DNA of 64,000 nucleotides from Chloroflexota bacterium. GTDB lineage: Bacteria > Chloroflexota > Dehalococcoidia > Lucifugimonadales > UBA3495. Shown here piece after piece: positions 8,278 to 17,498 of the stretch; the stretch's first letter is position 1; the number at the start of each line of letters is the position of its first letter. The DNA lies in assembly GCA_026710825.1 (NCBI GenBank), contig JAPOQH010000047.1, forward strand, positions 1-64,000. The letters run 5' to 3'. The notes under the pieces are model-generated. The model did no database searches and was not told the origin of the DNA. It saw only the letters and a program-made list of their open reading frames with translations. A program made the position numbers and the translations under genes.

Positions 8278-9852
8278 TCAGGATGGGCTGGTGGCATAGG
8301 GCAGGTGCTCGCCGATATAGCCGACGATGAAGGTGTCGGTGATATCGTCCTTGTCGAAATAGATTTGCAGCCCGCCGCTGGAGCCCTGATAGGTAAGGTG
8401 GCGGGTGATTTCCACCATGCGGCCGTTTTCCTGGTCGCTAAACGAGCGTTTTTCACCGAAACGAGCCATGGTGGTTGCAGACTCGTCGTCAGCGTGTTTC
8501 CAACCGGGCATGTCCATGAAGTAATTGTCCCAAGTCCCGATGCTACGGTTGGGAGTGTTGTACCAGGCCAATGCAAGCTTGTTGATGGCGTCCAGAGCGC
8601 CCACGATTTCCACACCGTTGGGTCTTGGCTTGCCGTAGTTGACGAGCGCCTTTTCGCAATTGGTCAAGAATCGCAATCGGGGGAAGCGGTCCGGGTTTGT
8701 GATGGCGTCGAGTACCGTGATTTCCCGGTTGGCGTCGACGAGGGATGGTGGCGGCGGTTCGGGTTCATCACCGGTTTCGTCGGGTCGGGTCTCGGCATCA
8801 TATTGTTGGTATTGTGCAAGACGCTCTTCCAGTTCCGCGATTTTGCTTTCAGCTTCGCTGAGCTGGTCCTGGAGGGTGAAAACGCGCTGCTGGGCGGCCA
8901 CGCCATTCGGTTCGGAAACCTGGTCAATTTCGGCGGGTCGATCCGTTCCAGATGAGTTATCGGAGTTGGCCTCGTCGCTTGCTGCGGCAACGGTGGTCAC
9001 CGTGGGGACGGCGGCGAGCGATTCCAACACCTTCAACATCGCGATGGCGTTGCGGCCAGCTATCTCGTTGGCTATGCGGTCTCGTTCTCCTTCGATGAAA
9101 GCCAATGCGTGCTCGAAGTCGGCGGCGGCCAGTCGCAGCCGCTTGCCCTCCGAGTCGGCATAGCGTGAAAACACGGCGATTTTCGCCCGCACCCACATGG
9201 GGAGCTGGTCGTCGGGCAACGCACGACTCAGGGCCAGTTGTTCCGATGCGCTGATACCGGCAACGCCTGCCCAGTCGCTGTGGAGGTCGGCAAGTTCCTC
9301 GAATTCGGCGTCGGCCTGTCCGTCTCGCGTCAAGACCACCGCGGTATCGTGAATGGTGAACAGGTCGTCGATGGCCGAAATCGAGCCGGAATTGCGACCT
9401 GAATGAACCGGCTTTGCGCGGTCGGATTTGATAGTTTCCAACAGCTTTTCTAAGCCGGCAGGACCGGCTTTTTCACTCCATGGCACTTGAGTGGTGGTCA
9501 AGGCATCGGGAACAGAAGCGACCGCGATGCAATATCCGCCCGCCTGCTCCGTTGCGGTTGACGTGTAGGTCATGACAAAAGCTATGTAAGGCTCGGAATC
9601 GTCCGACAGTTCATAATCTACGCTGTACAGATTCACCTGATTAAAAGCCCCGGTGGTCAACTTTGCGATACGGATCGCAAGTTGGTCGTTGCTCCAATCC
9701 CTGAACTGGTTTGAGCCGCCCAAATCGCGGCCGGCCTGGCTACGGTGGGCAGGACCTGCATGAGCAATGGCCCACTCCCGGGCAAGGCTGTCCGCGGCCC
9801 GCACACGACTTTGACTATTCAAAACTACGGCATACTGAACGATGTTGGTCAT
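8278..9852 (-). CDS. Unidentified 524-residue protein with central coiled coil
   Basis: I do not recognise this family. It has no signal peptide or membrane segment, so it should be cytoplasmic. The N-terminal half (about 1-270) is a mixed globular region. Residues around 280-310 are a low-complexity Ser/Asp linker. A heptad-like coiled coil follows (LQDQLSEAESKIAELEERL, about 335-355), then a Pro/Glu hinge (DETGDEPEPPPPS). The C-terminal domain of about 150 residues includes WYNTPNRSIGTWDNYFMDM and ends with EHLPYATSPS. This plan (sensor-like N domain, coiled coil, compact C domain) is common in conflict or stress proteins, but no catalytic motif can be named. GGAG lies 8 nt before the ATG. 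It stands alone, convergent with the gene on its left. Confidence 0.8.
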   Translation of the reverse strand: MTNIVQYAVVLNSQSRVRAADSLAREWAIAHAGPAHRSQAGRDLGGSNQFRDWSNDQLAIRIAKLTTGAFNQVNLYSVDYELSDDSEPYIAFVMTYTSTATEQAGGYCIAVASVPDALTTTQVPWSEKAGPAGLEKLLETIKSDRAKPVHSGRNSGSISAIDDLFTIHDTAVVLTRDGQADAEFEELADLHSDWAGVAGISASEQLALSRALPDDQLPMWVRAKIAVFSRYADSEGKRLRLAAADFEHALAFIEGERDRIANEIAGRNAIAMLKVLESLAAVPTVTTVAAASDEANSDNSSGTDRPAEIDQVSEPNGVAAQQRVFTLQDQLSEAESKIAELEERLAQYQQYDAETRPDETGDEPEPPPPSLVDANREITVLDAITNPDRFPRLRFLTNCEKALVNYGKPRPNGVEIVGALDAINKLALAWYNTPNRSIGTWDNYFMDMPGWKHADDESATTMARFGEKRSFSDQENGRMVEITRHLTYQGSSGGLQIYFDKDDITDTFIVGYIGEHLPYATSPS

Positions 9853-10006
9853 AAGCTTGTCTCCGCCCCCACAAATCGCACGGAGCCTTGATTATAACTG
9901 TCGCATCGGAGAGATTGACGGGTGGCGCCACGGGCTCGCCGTAAACGCGGCACTCCCAAAGATGACCGGAAAGACGCCCCGCCTGGCGCCCCGGGATTTG
10001 GTCTGC

Positions 10007-10035
10007 TTGCCGCAGTTGGGGATGGCCCATATAAT
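10007..10035 (+). promoter_or_regulatory. Sigma70-type promoter for the first luciferase-like monooxygenase
   Basis: TTGCCG at 10007-10012 and a perfect TATAAT at 10030-10035 are 17 bp apart. The leader to the start codon at 10161 would be about 120 nt. It contains a GC-rich hairpin (CCGGCGG/CCGCCGG, 10114-10134) just before the ribosome binding site, which could affect translation. The rest of the 9853-10160 gap shows nothing else. Confidence 0.65.
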
Positions 10036-10160
10036 GCGGCTATCTACGTTTACTCGTTACCGCCACGCTGCGGACGCGTTCATGCGACGGCGGCCTTTGC
10101 GATAATGTCCGGCCCGGCGGCGCAAAACCGCCGGCGGCGGACCAGGAGGAGGATTTCCCG

Positions 10161-11333
10161 ATGGCATTACCCGATCGTATGAAGTTTGGCATCTTTATGG
10201 GGCCGTTCCACAGGGCCGGCGAGAACCCCACGCTGGCGCTGGAGCGCGACCTCGAACTGGTGCAGTGGCTGGACTATCTGGGCTTTGACGAGGCCTGGAT
10301 CGGCGAGCACCACAGCGCGGGCTGGGAAATCATCTCGTCGCCAGAGATTTTCATGGGCGTGGCAGCGGACCGCACCAAGCACATCAGGCTGGGCACCGGC
10401 GTGGTAAGCCTGCCCTACCACCATCCCTTCATGGTCGCCAACTGGATGACCCAACTGGACCACATGACCCGCGGGCGCGTGATGCTGGGCGTTGGTCCCG
10501 GAGCATTGCCGGGCGACGCCTACATGATGGGCATCGACCCCACCAAGCAACGCCTACGCATGGACGAGTCCCTAGGCGTCATCATGCGGCTTTTCAAGGA
10601 AAAGGAACCGATCACTCACAAGAGCGACTGGTTCGAGTTGAACGAGGCGATGCTGCAGTTGCGGCCCTACCAGACGCCCCACATGCCGATTTCGGTGGCG
10701 TCCGTGCAGACTCCATCGGGTGTATCGCTGGCCGGCAAGCACGGGGCATCCGTGCTGACCATCACCACCCCGCGCGATCCCAAGATGCCGCAGGGCGCAG
10801 ACCTCAACGAACTATGGGACATCTGCGAGGAGTCGGCTGCCGAGCACAACCAGACGGTTGACCGCTTTGAGTGGCGGTTGGTGCTGCCGGTGCACCTGGC
10901 GGATACGCGCGAAGAGGCGTTTGAACAGGCACGAATCGGGGCGGGCCGCTACCAGCGAGAATACTTCGAGCACACCATGGGTCGCGCACAGGTGGTGGAC
11001 GGCCCACCGGACAAGATCATCGACGTGATGGCCGAGCGCGGCGCGTGGATCATCGGCACACCGGACGATTGTATCGAAGGCATCAAGCGGCTGGAGGAGC
11101 GCAGCGGCGGCTTCGGCGCGTTCATGGTGCAGACGGTGGACTGGGCGTCCCGGGAACACATGCTGCACAGCTACGAACTGATGGCCCGCCACGTCATGCC
11201 CCACTTCCAGGGCTCCGCACAGGCGACGATCGCATCCAACCAGTGGGCCTACGATCGCAACGAAACGCTACAGGCCGGCCGGACACGGGCGCTGGACCGG
11301 GCACGTGAGGACTACGCAACCCGGAACGCCTAG
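10161..11333 (+). CDS. Luciferase-like flavin-dependent monooxygenase (LLM class)
   Basis: This is a bacterial-luciferase-family TIM-barrel enzyme that uses FMNH2 or F420H2 to oxygenate an organic substrate. The N terminus (MKFGIFMGPFH) is the first barrel strand. Family landmarks are LGFDEAWIGEHHS, IRLGTGVVSLPYHHPFMVA, the loop DHMTRGRVMLGVGPGALPGD, and the late IIGTPDDCIEGIKRLEE. The length of 390 residues and the sequence style are close to limonene monooxygenase (LimB)-like members. GGAGGAGGA lies 8 nt before the ATG. Such paralogues are greatly expanded in SAR202-type Chloroflexota. The substrate is unknown. A second, divergent LLM gene occurs at 62545. Confidence 0.9.
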   Translation: MALPDRMKFGIFMGPFHRAGENPTLALERDLELVQWLDYLGFDEAWIGEHHSAGWEIISSPEIFMGVAADRTKHIRLGTGVVSLPYHHPFMVANWMTQLDHMTRGRVMLGVGPGALPGDAYMMGIDPTKQRLRMDESLGVIMRLFKEKEPITHKSDWFELNEAMLQLRPYQTPHMPISVASVQTPSGVSLAGKHGASVLTITTPRDPKMPQGADLNELWDICEESAAEHNQTVDRFEWRLVLPVHLADTREEAFEQARIGAGRYQREYFEHTMGRAQVVDGPPDKIIDVMAERGAWIIGTPDDCIEGIKRLEERSGGFGAFMVQTVDWASREHMLHSYELMARHVMPHFQGSAQATIASNQWAYDRNETLQAGRTRALDRAREDYATRNA

Positions 11334-11357
11334 CACCGGAACATCAACGACGACGAC

Positions 11358-11400
11358 GGCCGCCGGAACGCCATCACTGGGGACTCCGGCGGCCCGTTTT
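11358..11400 (+). terminator. Rho-independent terminator
   Basis: The stem GGCCGCCGGA (11358-11367) pairs with TCCGGCGGCC (11385-11394) and is followed by CGTTTT. It ends the monooxygenase transcript. Confidence 0.75.
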
Positions 11401-11434
11401 GCATGACGACACACGAGGATAGTGGAGGCTAAAG

Positions 11435-13399
11435 ATGCCACTGCACCCGCAGGCTGTACAAGTAATCGAGGCGACCCGCGCTCTGGGCCTGCCGCCCAAC
11501 TATACCGTTACGCCCGCCGAAGCGCGAGAAAACGCCGCCAAGCGACAGCGCGGTCCCGGCCCCGAGGTCGGCAAGGTGGAGAACCGTATGGTTCCCGGTC
11601 CGGCTGGCGATGTGCCGGTGCGCATCTACACGCCGGAGGGCGACGGGCCGTTCCCCATCCTGGTGTGGTATCACGGCGGCGGATGGGTGGTAGGCGACCT
11701 GGAATCAGCGGACGGCACGGCGCGTAACCTGTGCGTTGGGTCGCGCAACATTGTGGTGTCGGTGGACTACCGGCTGTCTCCCGAGGCCAAGTATCCGGAA
11801 CCGCTGGACGACTGCTACGCGGCAACTTTGTGGGCCAGCGAGCACGCGGAGGAACTGGGCGGGGTACGCGGCGTGGTATCGGTGGGCGGCGATAGCGCGG
11901 GCGGCAACCTGGCCGCGGCCGTGAGCATGCGGGCTGCCGAGTCAGGAGAAGTACGCATCAGCCACCAACTGTTGGTGTATCCAGTAACCGACGTCAATTT
12001 CGACAACGGATCGTACACCGACAATGGGACCGGTTACGGCCTGGAACGCCAGGGCATGATCTGGTTCTGGGACCAGTACCTGGCCAACCCATCGCAGGCG
12101 GACGATCCGCAGTGCGCGCCGATGCGTTTGCCCGCCGACTTTGAAGGCATGGAAAGCCTTCCTCAGGCTCTGGTCATCACGGCCGAGTACGACCCGCTCC
12201 GGGACGAGGGAGAGGCCTACGGCCGGCTGCTGAACGAGTACGGAGTGCCGGCAGCCACTAACCGTTACGACGGCATGATCCACGGGTTCTTCAGCATGGC
12301 CGGCCTGATGGACACCGCGCGCGACGCGATGGACGACGCCTGCGAGTTCCTGCGCGGTGGAGTGGACGACATGATGGAGGAGTATTTCCACCAGCATGAG
12401 GGCGACCCTACGGCGATGCGAAAAATGCTGGATCCCCAGGCAGCGCACGTGCTGGAAGTGTTCGACTCATTGGGCTTGAAACCCTTCCAGGAAATGGACG
12501 TTGATGAGTGCCGGGAGATCATGAACAACCGGCCTCGCCCCGATGGTCCGGCGGTTGGCAACGTGGAAGACCGCATCATCATGAACGTGGATGGCAAGGA
12601 ACCCGGCGAGGTGCCCATCCGCATCTACACGCCGGCGACCGCCGGCCCGTGGGGCATCCTGGTCTGGTACCACGGAGGCGGCTGGGTCATCGGCAACGTC
12701 GAGACCGCCGACGCGACCGCCCGCGAACTTTGCGTGGGCGCGAACTGCGTGGTGGTGTCGGTGGACTACCGGTTGGCTCCGGAGTACAAGTTCCCAACGC
12801 CCTTCGAGGACTGCCTCACGGCGACGATGTGGGCGATGGCGAACGCGGAAGCATTGGGAAGCCGGCCTGACGCCATCGCGGTGGGCGGCGACAGCGCCGG
12901 CGGGAATCTCGCCGCCGCGGTGTGTTTGGCCAAGGACGACTTCCCCCACGCGTTGGCTTTCCAACTGCTGGTGTATCCGGCCACCGACTACGCGTACGAC
13001 ACCCGCTCGTATTCCGTGAACGGCCAGGGACTGTTCCTCGAAACGGCCAGCATGCGGTGGTTCTGGGACCACTACGTGAACAATACCGACCTCTCGGGCT
13101 TCAACATTTTCGCCTCCCCGCTGCGGGCTCGGTTGTCCAATGACCTGGCTCCGGCGTTGGTGATCACCGCGGAGTTTGATCCGCTGCGCGACGAGGGTGA
13201 AGCGTACGCTGCTGCGCTGGACGAGGCAGGAGTGCCCACGAGCCTGATTCGCTACGACGGCGTGATCCACGGGTTCTTCGGATTGCCCCACGTGATCGAT
13301 AAGGGTCGCCAGGCCATCGACGCATCCTGCGCCAGCCTGCGCGAGGCATTCGGCGCGGTGCTGGAGCAACCCGAGGCAGTTGAAGCCGCGGACAACTGA
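11435..13399 (+). CDS. Double-domain alpha/beta hydrolase (two fused HSL-type esterases)
   Basis: Two complete hormone-sensitive-lipase-type esterase domains are fused head to tail. Domain 1 (about 1-310) has the oxyanion motif HGGG at 80-83, GGDSAGG with nucleophile Ser154, Asp253 in EYDPLRDEGE and His283 in GMIHGFF. Domain 2 (about 335-654) repeats all of these: HGGG at 413-416, Ser487, Asp582 in EFDPLRDEGE and His612 in GVIHGFF. Both catalytic triads are therefore intact. A short acidic linker (MMEEYFHQHEGDPTAMRK) joins them. Family members are normally single domains of about 310 residues. There is no signal peptide, so it should be cytoplasmic and hydrolyse short acyl esters. It lies between a monooxygenase and an aminotransferase, so it may act on oxygenation products. 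Confidence 0.92.
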   Translation: MPLHPQAVQVIEATRALGLPPNYTVTPAEARENAAKRQRGPGPEVGKVENRMVPGPAGDVPVRIYTPEGDGPFPILVWYHGGGWVVGDLESADGTARNLCVGSRNIVVSVDYRLSPEAKYPEPLDDCYAATLWASEHAEELGGVRGVVSVGGDSAGGNLAAAVSMRAAESGEVRISHQLLVYPVTDVNFDNGSYTDNGTGYGLERQGMIWFWDQYLANPSQADDPQCAPMRLPADFEGMESLPQALVITAEYDPLRDEGEAYGRLLNEYGVPAATNRYDGMIHGFFSMAGLMDTARDAMDDACEFLRGGVDDMMEEYFHQHEGDPTAMRKMLDPQAAHVLEVFDSLGLKPFQEMDVDECREIMNNRPRPDGPAVGNVEDRIIMNVDGKEPGEVPIRIYTPATAGPWGILVWYHGGGWVIGNVETADATARELCVGANCVVVSVDYRLAPEYKFPTPFEDCLTATMWAMANAEALGSRPDAIAVGGDSAGGNLAAAVCLAKDDFPHALAFQLLVYPATDYAYDTRSYSVNGQGLFLETASMRWFWDHYVNNTDLSGFNIFASPLRARLSNDLAPALVITAEFDPLRDEGEAYAAALDEAGVPTSLIRYDGVIHGFFGLPHVIDKGRQAIDASCASLREAFGAVLEQPEAVEAADN

Positions 13400-13424
13400 G
13401 CGAACCAAACCCGACCTGGCGCGC

Positions 13425-13448
13425 AGGGGCGAATGATTATTCGCCCCT
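13425..13448. repeat. Dispersed palindrome (AGGGGCGAAT type)
   Basis: A perfect 10-bp stem AGGGGCGAAT/ATTCGCCCCT with the loop GATT lies between the esterase and the Uma2 gene. Near-identical copies are at 32309, 38213 and 52157. Confidence 0.9.
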
Positions 13449-13500
13449 ACTCTAATGCCGCCATGGTGCCCAATCAGATGGGCACGGCGCGAGGCGCATT

Positions 13501-14205
13501 ATGACAACGCCCACCAACACCGGCCAACCGGCCCCGAGCAAGTCGAGCGTCCGGCTGACCATGCTCCCGGATCCGCCACAGATTCCGGACATGGCGATCC
13601 AATTGCCGGACATCGCCCGGGCCCTGTACACCCTGCAGGACCACTTCCTTTCCCGGGGCGACACGGTGGTGATGGGGAATGGTTACCTGTGCCTCGACGC
13701 CGGTAACGTTCGCGGAGCACCCTACCCTGATTTGCTGGTGGCTTTTGGAATGCCAGCGCCAGCGGCCGATATCGTGGCGTCCAACGGGTACACCATCAGC
13801 GAAATCGGCAAGCCACCAGACTTCGTGCTGGAAGTGGCATCGGCATCCACCGGCCGACGGGACTACACGGAGAAGCGAGAGATTTACTCTGGTTACGGTG
13901 TAGCAGAATACTGGCGGTTTGACCGTACGGGAGGTCAATTCCACGACGCGCCACTGGGCGGCGACAGCCTGCTGCCCAACGGGTCGTACCAACCCATTCC
14001 GGTAGACACCGCCGAAGACGGATCAACCCGTGGGTACAGTGCGGTGTTGGGGGTTGAGTTGCGTTGGGTCGCGGGTGTACTGCGATTTTGGGATCCTGTC
14101 ACGGCCGATTACATTCCAGACCTCACCGAAGCCAAGGCCGAGCGGGACGCGGCGCTGGATCGCGTGCGCGAGTTAGAGGCCGAACTGAGGCGCGAACGCA
14201 ACTGA
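13501..14205 (+). CDS. Uma2 family (DUF820) putative restriction-fold protein
   Basis: This belongs to the Uma2/DUF820 family, which has a PD-(D/E)XK nuclease fold but no established role. Core motifs are seen in order: a PDLLV strand with the first acidic residue (about residue 76), then KPPDFVLEVAS with the D/E pair, then the helix YTEKREIYSGYGVAEYWRFD with the family K and the GVxEYW signature. The last 25 residues form a short coiled coil (EAKAERDAALDRVRELEAEL). A paralogue of the same size and plan is at 37488-38186. Each paralogue has one of the AGGGGCGAAT palindromes just upstream. Confidence 0.88.
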   Translation: MTTPTNTGQPAPSKSSVRLTMLPDPPQIPDMAIQLPDIARALYTLQDHFLSRGDTVVMGNGYLCLDAGNVRGAPYPDLLVAFGMPAPAADIVASNGYTISEIGKPPDFVLEVASASTGRRDYTEKREIYSGYGVAEYWRFDRTGGQFHDAPLGGDSLLPNGSYQPIPVDTAEDGSTRGYSAVLGVELRWVAGVLRFWDPVTADYIPDLTEAKAERDAALDRVRELEAELRRERN

Positions 14206-14232
14206 CTAGCCGACCATACCAAGTGGTATCAT

Positions 14233-14260
14233 GGCGGCGAAGGGCATTTCTTTCGCCGCC
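14233..14260 (+). terminator. Hairpin after the Uma2 gene
   Basis: GGCGGCGAA (14233-14241) pairs with TTCGCCGCC (14252-14260). There is no U-tract, so it may be a weak terminator or a leader hairpin of the next gene, whose start codon is 28 nt downstream. Confidence 0.45.
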
Positions 14261-14287
14261 TACGCTTTAGTCTAAGGAGCGATCATC

Positions 14288-15628
14288 ATGGCTGAAACTA
14301 TCCAGGAACGGTACATCCGCATGAACCCGCGCTCGCGGGAACTGCAACCCAACTACCAGGCTCGATTCCCATCCGGCAGCCCGGGGCACGATGGCTACAC
14401 GTCGGACCCATTCCCGGTGGTGATTGCCCGGGGCAGCGGCCCGCGCAAATGGGACATCGACGGCAACGAGTACGTGGACTATGGCATGGGCTCGGCGTCG
14501 TTGCTGTTGGGGCATGCGCACCCTGAGGTGGTCGCGGCGCTTTCGGAAGTGCTGGCCGATGGATCGCACTTCGGCGCGCCGACCGAGTCGATGTTGGAAT
14601 GGGGCGAGCGGGTCTGCACGCTGATGCCCTGCGTGGACAAGGTGCGGTTCGTGGGCTCAGGCGCCGAGGCGACCATGCTGGCGATGCGCGTGGCTCGCGC
14701 CTACACCGGCAAAGAAAAGATCATCCGCTGGGAGTCACATTACCACGGCTGGCACGATTATGTAATGCCCGGCAACCTACCTCCCTTCGATGTGCCGGCG
14801 TCCACCGGCATACCCCAGGGAACGCTCGATTCGATCATCGTGCTGCCCACTGACCTGACGGCCCTGGAGAACGCGCTGGTCAACGACAGCAACATCGCCG
14901 GTGTGATCACCGAGGCGTCCGGAGCGTCCTATGGCACGGTGCCGCTGCCCGACGGATTCCTGGACGGCGTGCGTCGCCTGACCCGTCAGCACGGCGTCGT
15001 TATGATCCTGGACGAAGTGATCACCGGATTCCGCTGGGCGCCGGGTGGCGCACAGGAACGTCTTGGCGTTGATCCCGATATCTGCACCATGGCCAAGATC
15101 ATCACCGGCGGACTGCCCGGCGGAGCCGTGGGCGGACGGGACGAGTTCATGTCAGTGATGCACCAGACCGGGGACAGCCACCACGATCGCTACGAACGCG
15201 TCCTGCACGGCGGGACCTTCAACGCCAACCCCTACGCCGCCGCATCGGGCAATGCCGCGCTGCGTCTGGTTGCTACCGGCGAGTACAACGCCCAGGCGGA
15301 CCGGATGGGCGAGCGACTGCGGGTGGGTCTCCGCGAAGTCGTGGAGCGACGCGAGGTGAACGCCACCGTGTACGGCGAGGCCTCGACCTTCCACCTGTTC
15401 TTCGGCGAGCGCAGCATCGACGGGCTGGACGCATCGCGGCTGAAGAACCAGCCCGCAGCTATCCAGCGTACCCTGCGGCAGGCGCTGCAGGTTCGCGGGG
15501 TCGACCTGATGTCCCGCACCAGCGGCGTGCTATCCGGCACCCACACCGAGGTGGACATCGACTTCACCATCGAGGCGTTTGACGGCGCGATAGCCGCCAT
15601 GATGGAGGAAGGCCTCGTCCAACACTAG
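14288..15628 (+). CDS. Class III aminotransferase, glutamate-1-semialdehyde aminomutase-like
   Basis: A PLP enzyme of the HemL-like branch of class III aminotransferases. Visible landmarks are VRFVGSGAEATMLAMRVARA (cofactor phosphate site), the ring-stacking region ESHYHGWHDY, the PLP-nitrogen Asp in VVMILDEVITGFR, and the Schiff-base Lys in ICTMAKIITGGLPGGAVGG. The length of 446 residues fits the family. AAGGAG lies about 9 nt before the ATG. No other tetrapyrrole genes are near, and the N-terminal part is longer than in HemL, so a catabolic amino-transfer role is as likely as 5-aminolevulinate formation. Confidence 0.85.
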   Translation: MAETIQERYIRMNPRSRELQPNYQARFPSGSPGHDGYTSDPFPVVIARGSGPRKWDIDGNEYVDYGMGSASLLLGHAHPEVVAALSEVLADGSHFGAPTESMLEWGERVCTLMPCVDKVRFVGSGAEATMLAMRVARAYTGKEKIIRWESHYHGWHDYVMPGNLPPFDVPASTGIPQGTLDSIIVLPTDLTALENALVNDSNIAGVITEASGASYGTVPLPDGFLDGVRRLTRQHGVVMILDEVITGFRWAPGGAQERLGVDPDICTMAKIITGGLPGGAVGGRDEFMSVMHQTGDSHHDRYERVLHGGTFNANPYAAASGNAALRLVATGEYNAQADRMGERLRVGLREVVERREVNATVYGEASTFHLFFGERSIDGLDASRLKNQPAAIQRTLRQALQVRGVDLMSRTSGVLSGTHTEVDIDFTIEAFDGAIAAMMEEGLVQH

Positions 15629-15661
15629 GCGGGGATCAATCCGCCATCCTGATGGACATCA

Positions 15662-15694
15662 AAAAGCCCCTCGTCGGAAACGGCGAGGGGTTTT
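15662..15694. terminator. Bidirectional Rho-independent terminator
   Basis: CCCCTCGTCG and CGGCGAGGGG form a 10-bp stem with one G.T pair and a GAAA loop. A-tract and T-tract flank it, so it works on both strands. It separates the convergent aminotransferase and gamma-glutamyltransferase genes. Confidence 0.9.
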
Positions 15695-15711
15695 GTCTTG
15701 GGCGTGCGCGT

Positions 15712-17439
15712 TCAGTATCCGATGGCGTACCCATCGTAGCGGGGGTCGGCCGCCCCGTGCAACGCTCCGGTGTCGGGGTCGATGTACAGCGCCATCTCGC
15801 GGCCGGTGACGCCATCCCAGGCTCCGAGTTCATGCACCGGATGGCCCATGCCACGCAGTTGCCGAATGGCCGCTTGGTCAAATCGGCTTTCCATCAACAG
15901 TTGGTCCACGGCCGTGTGGGGCACGGTTGACTCGGTGCCGTCACCCACGTGCTTCCAACGGGGAGCCTCCACCGCCTCCTGCACGGTCATGCCGTGGTCG
16001 ACCAGGTTGGTGATGATCTGCATGTTGCTCTGTACCTGGCAGTCGGCCCCGGGAGTGCCCAGCACGTAGGTCAACCGTCGCGCGCCAGCGCTGGCGGAAT
16101 CGCTGCTACGGAACACCATGACGGGATTCATGGTATGACGGACGCGCTTGCCGGGCTGCAGGCAGTCAACGTGATCGGGTTCAAGATGCCAGTAGGTCAT
16201 GCGGTTGTTCAGCAGGATGCCAGTGTTGCCCGCGACCAACGATGAGCCCCATCCGCTTTGAATGCTCTGGAGTTGGCAAACCGCGTTGCCGGCCCGGTCC
16301 GCCACGACGAAACACGTCGTGTCCTCCTCTTCGGTACGTGGGCCGCGCCGACCCACGCCGGCCGGTGTGGCCGGACGTCGCTCGGGTTGATAACGCCAGG
16401 GGTCTCCCGCCTCCATGCGCGACGACGCATGATACCGGTCGATGAGCTGAGCGCGCTCGCGGGCGTACTCTTCGGACAACATGCCGGCGACCGGGACGTC
16501 GATGTAGTCCGGATCGGCGACGTAGGCTTCGCGGTCGGCGAAGGCCATCTTTTTGGCCTCGACCATCAAATGAATGGACTCAGCCGTGCCGAATCCAAGG
16601 GAAGCCATGTCGTACTGCCGGATGACATTGAGCTCCTGCAGCAGGATGTGGCCGCTGGAGTTGGGCGGCGCTTCATAAACGGTGTAGTCGCCGTAGTTGG
16701 TTGAAATGGGCTCCTGCCAACGGGCAGAACAATCGTTGAGATCAGCCATGGTCAGCAGGCCGCCCTGCTCCTCGCTGAACCGCACGATGGCTTCGCCGAT
16801 GCTGCCTCGGTAGAAGGCGTCTCGGCTCTGTTGGGCGATGGTGGAGAGAGTACGTGCGAGATCGGATTGCCGGAGGATGTCGCCCGGGAGCAATGCTCCC
16901 CCGGTGTCGCTGCGCGTAAAAATGGCGCGACTTGTGGGAAATTCGCACAGCAGCGAGTCGCTGGCGATTGCTCCCGAAAGGTAATGACTCACCGGGAATC
17001 CATCCTCAGCCAAGCGGATAGCAGGGGCCAGGACCTCGCCCAGAGGCAGGACGCCGTAGGCTTCGTGGGTATCAAGCCAAGCGTTGAGCAGTCCCGGCAC
17101 CGAAACGCTGAGAATGCCCTTCATGGGGATGCCCTGACGGTAGCGCTCCAACGTGGCCGCATACGGAGCGGCGCCGGTCCCGTTGCAGACGCGCAGGCTG
17201 TCATCCTCCGCCCGGTAGGCCATTATGAACCCGTCGCCCCCGATGCCTGACATGAGAGGCTCAACCACGCCGAGAGCAGCAGCGGTGGCGATGGCCGCAT
17301 CGAAGGCGTTGCCGCCGCGCTGCAGAATGCTCACGCCAGCCTGGGCGGCGAGGGGATGACCGGCGCATACCATTCCGTTCCGGCCCATAACGACCGGGCG
17401 GTGTGCATCGAATCGAACGCCGTGCGGTGTGCTGGACAT
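15712..17439 (-). CDS. ggt: Gamma-glutamyltransferase family protein
   Basis: An Ntn-hydrolase that would cleave gamma-glutamyl bonds (glutathione and relatives) and self-process into two subunits. Landmarks are GRNGMVCAGHPLAAQAG, the GGNAFDAAIATAAALGVVEP helix, the SGIGGDGF loop, and the processing site EEEDTTCFVVAD, whose second Thr (in TT) is the nucleophile after autocleavage. The small-subunit part continues with NNRMTYW and the GTPGAD loop. No signal peptide is seen, so it may be cytoplasmic, unlike the periplasmic E. coli enzyme. ATG 17439 is preferred to an upstream in-frame start because AGGAG lies 7 nt before it. The length is 575 residues. Confidence 0.9.
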   Translation of the reverse strand: MSSTPHGVRFDAHRPVVMGRNGMVCAGHPLAAQAGVSILQRGGNAFDAAIATAAALGVVEPLMSGIGGDGFIMAYRAEDDSLRVCNGTGAAPYAATLERYRQGIPMKGILSVSVPGLLNAWLDTHEAYGVLPLGEVLAPAIRLAEDGFPVSHYLSGAIASDSLLCEFPTSRAIFTRSDTGGALLPGDILRQSDLARTLSTIAQQSRDAFYRGSIGEAIVRFSEEQGGLLTMADLNDCSARWQEPISTNYGDYTVYEAPPNSSGHILLQELNVIRQYDMASLGFGTAESIHLMVEAKKMAFADREAYVADPDYIDVPVAGMLSEEYARERAQLIDRYHASSRMEAGDPWRYQPERRPATPAGVGRRGPRTEEEDTTCFVVADRAGNAVCQLQSIQSGWGSSLVAGNTGILLNNRMTYWHLEPDHVDCLQPGKRVRHTMNPVMVFRSSDSASAGARRLTYVLGTPGADCQVQSNMQIITNLVDHGMTVQEAVEAPRWKHVGDGTESTVPHTAVDQLLMESRFDQAAIRQLRGMGHPVHELGAWDGVTGREMALYIDPDTGALHGAADPRYDGYAIGY

Positions 17440-17498
17440 GACGGGACTCCTACTGTTGTGGCGGATCAGTGGTGGACCGGCCAAGGCCAACCAGGAAC

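Noticed and set aside
14288..15628. Firm naming as hemL
   Set aside because: The fold is right, but the context is catabolic and the N terminus is longer than in HemL, so only the class is given.
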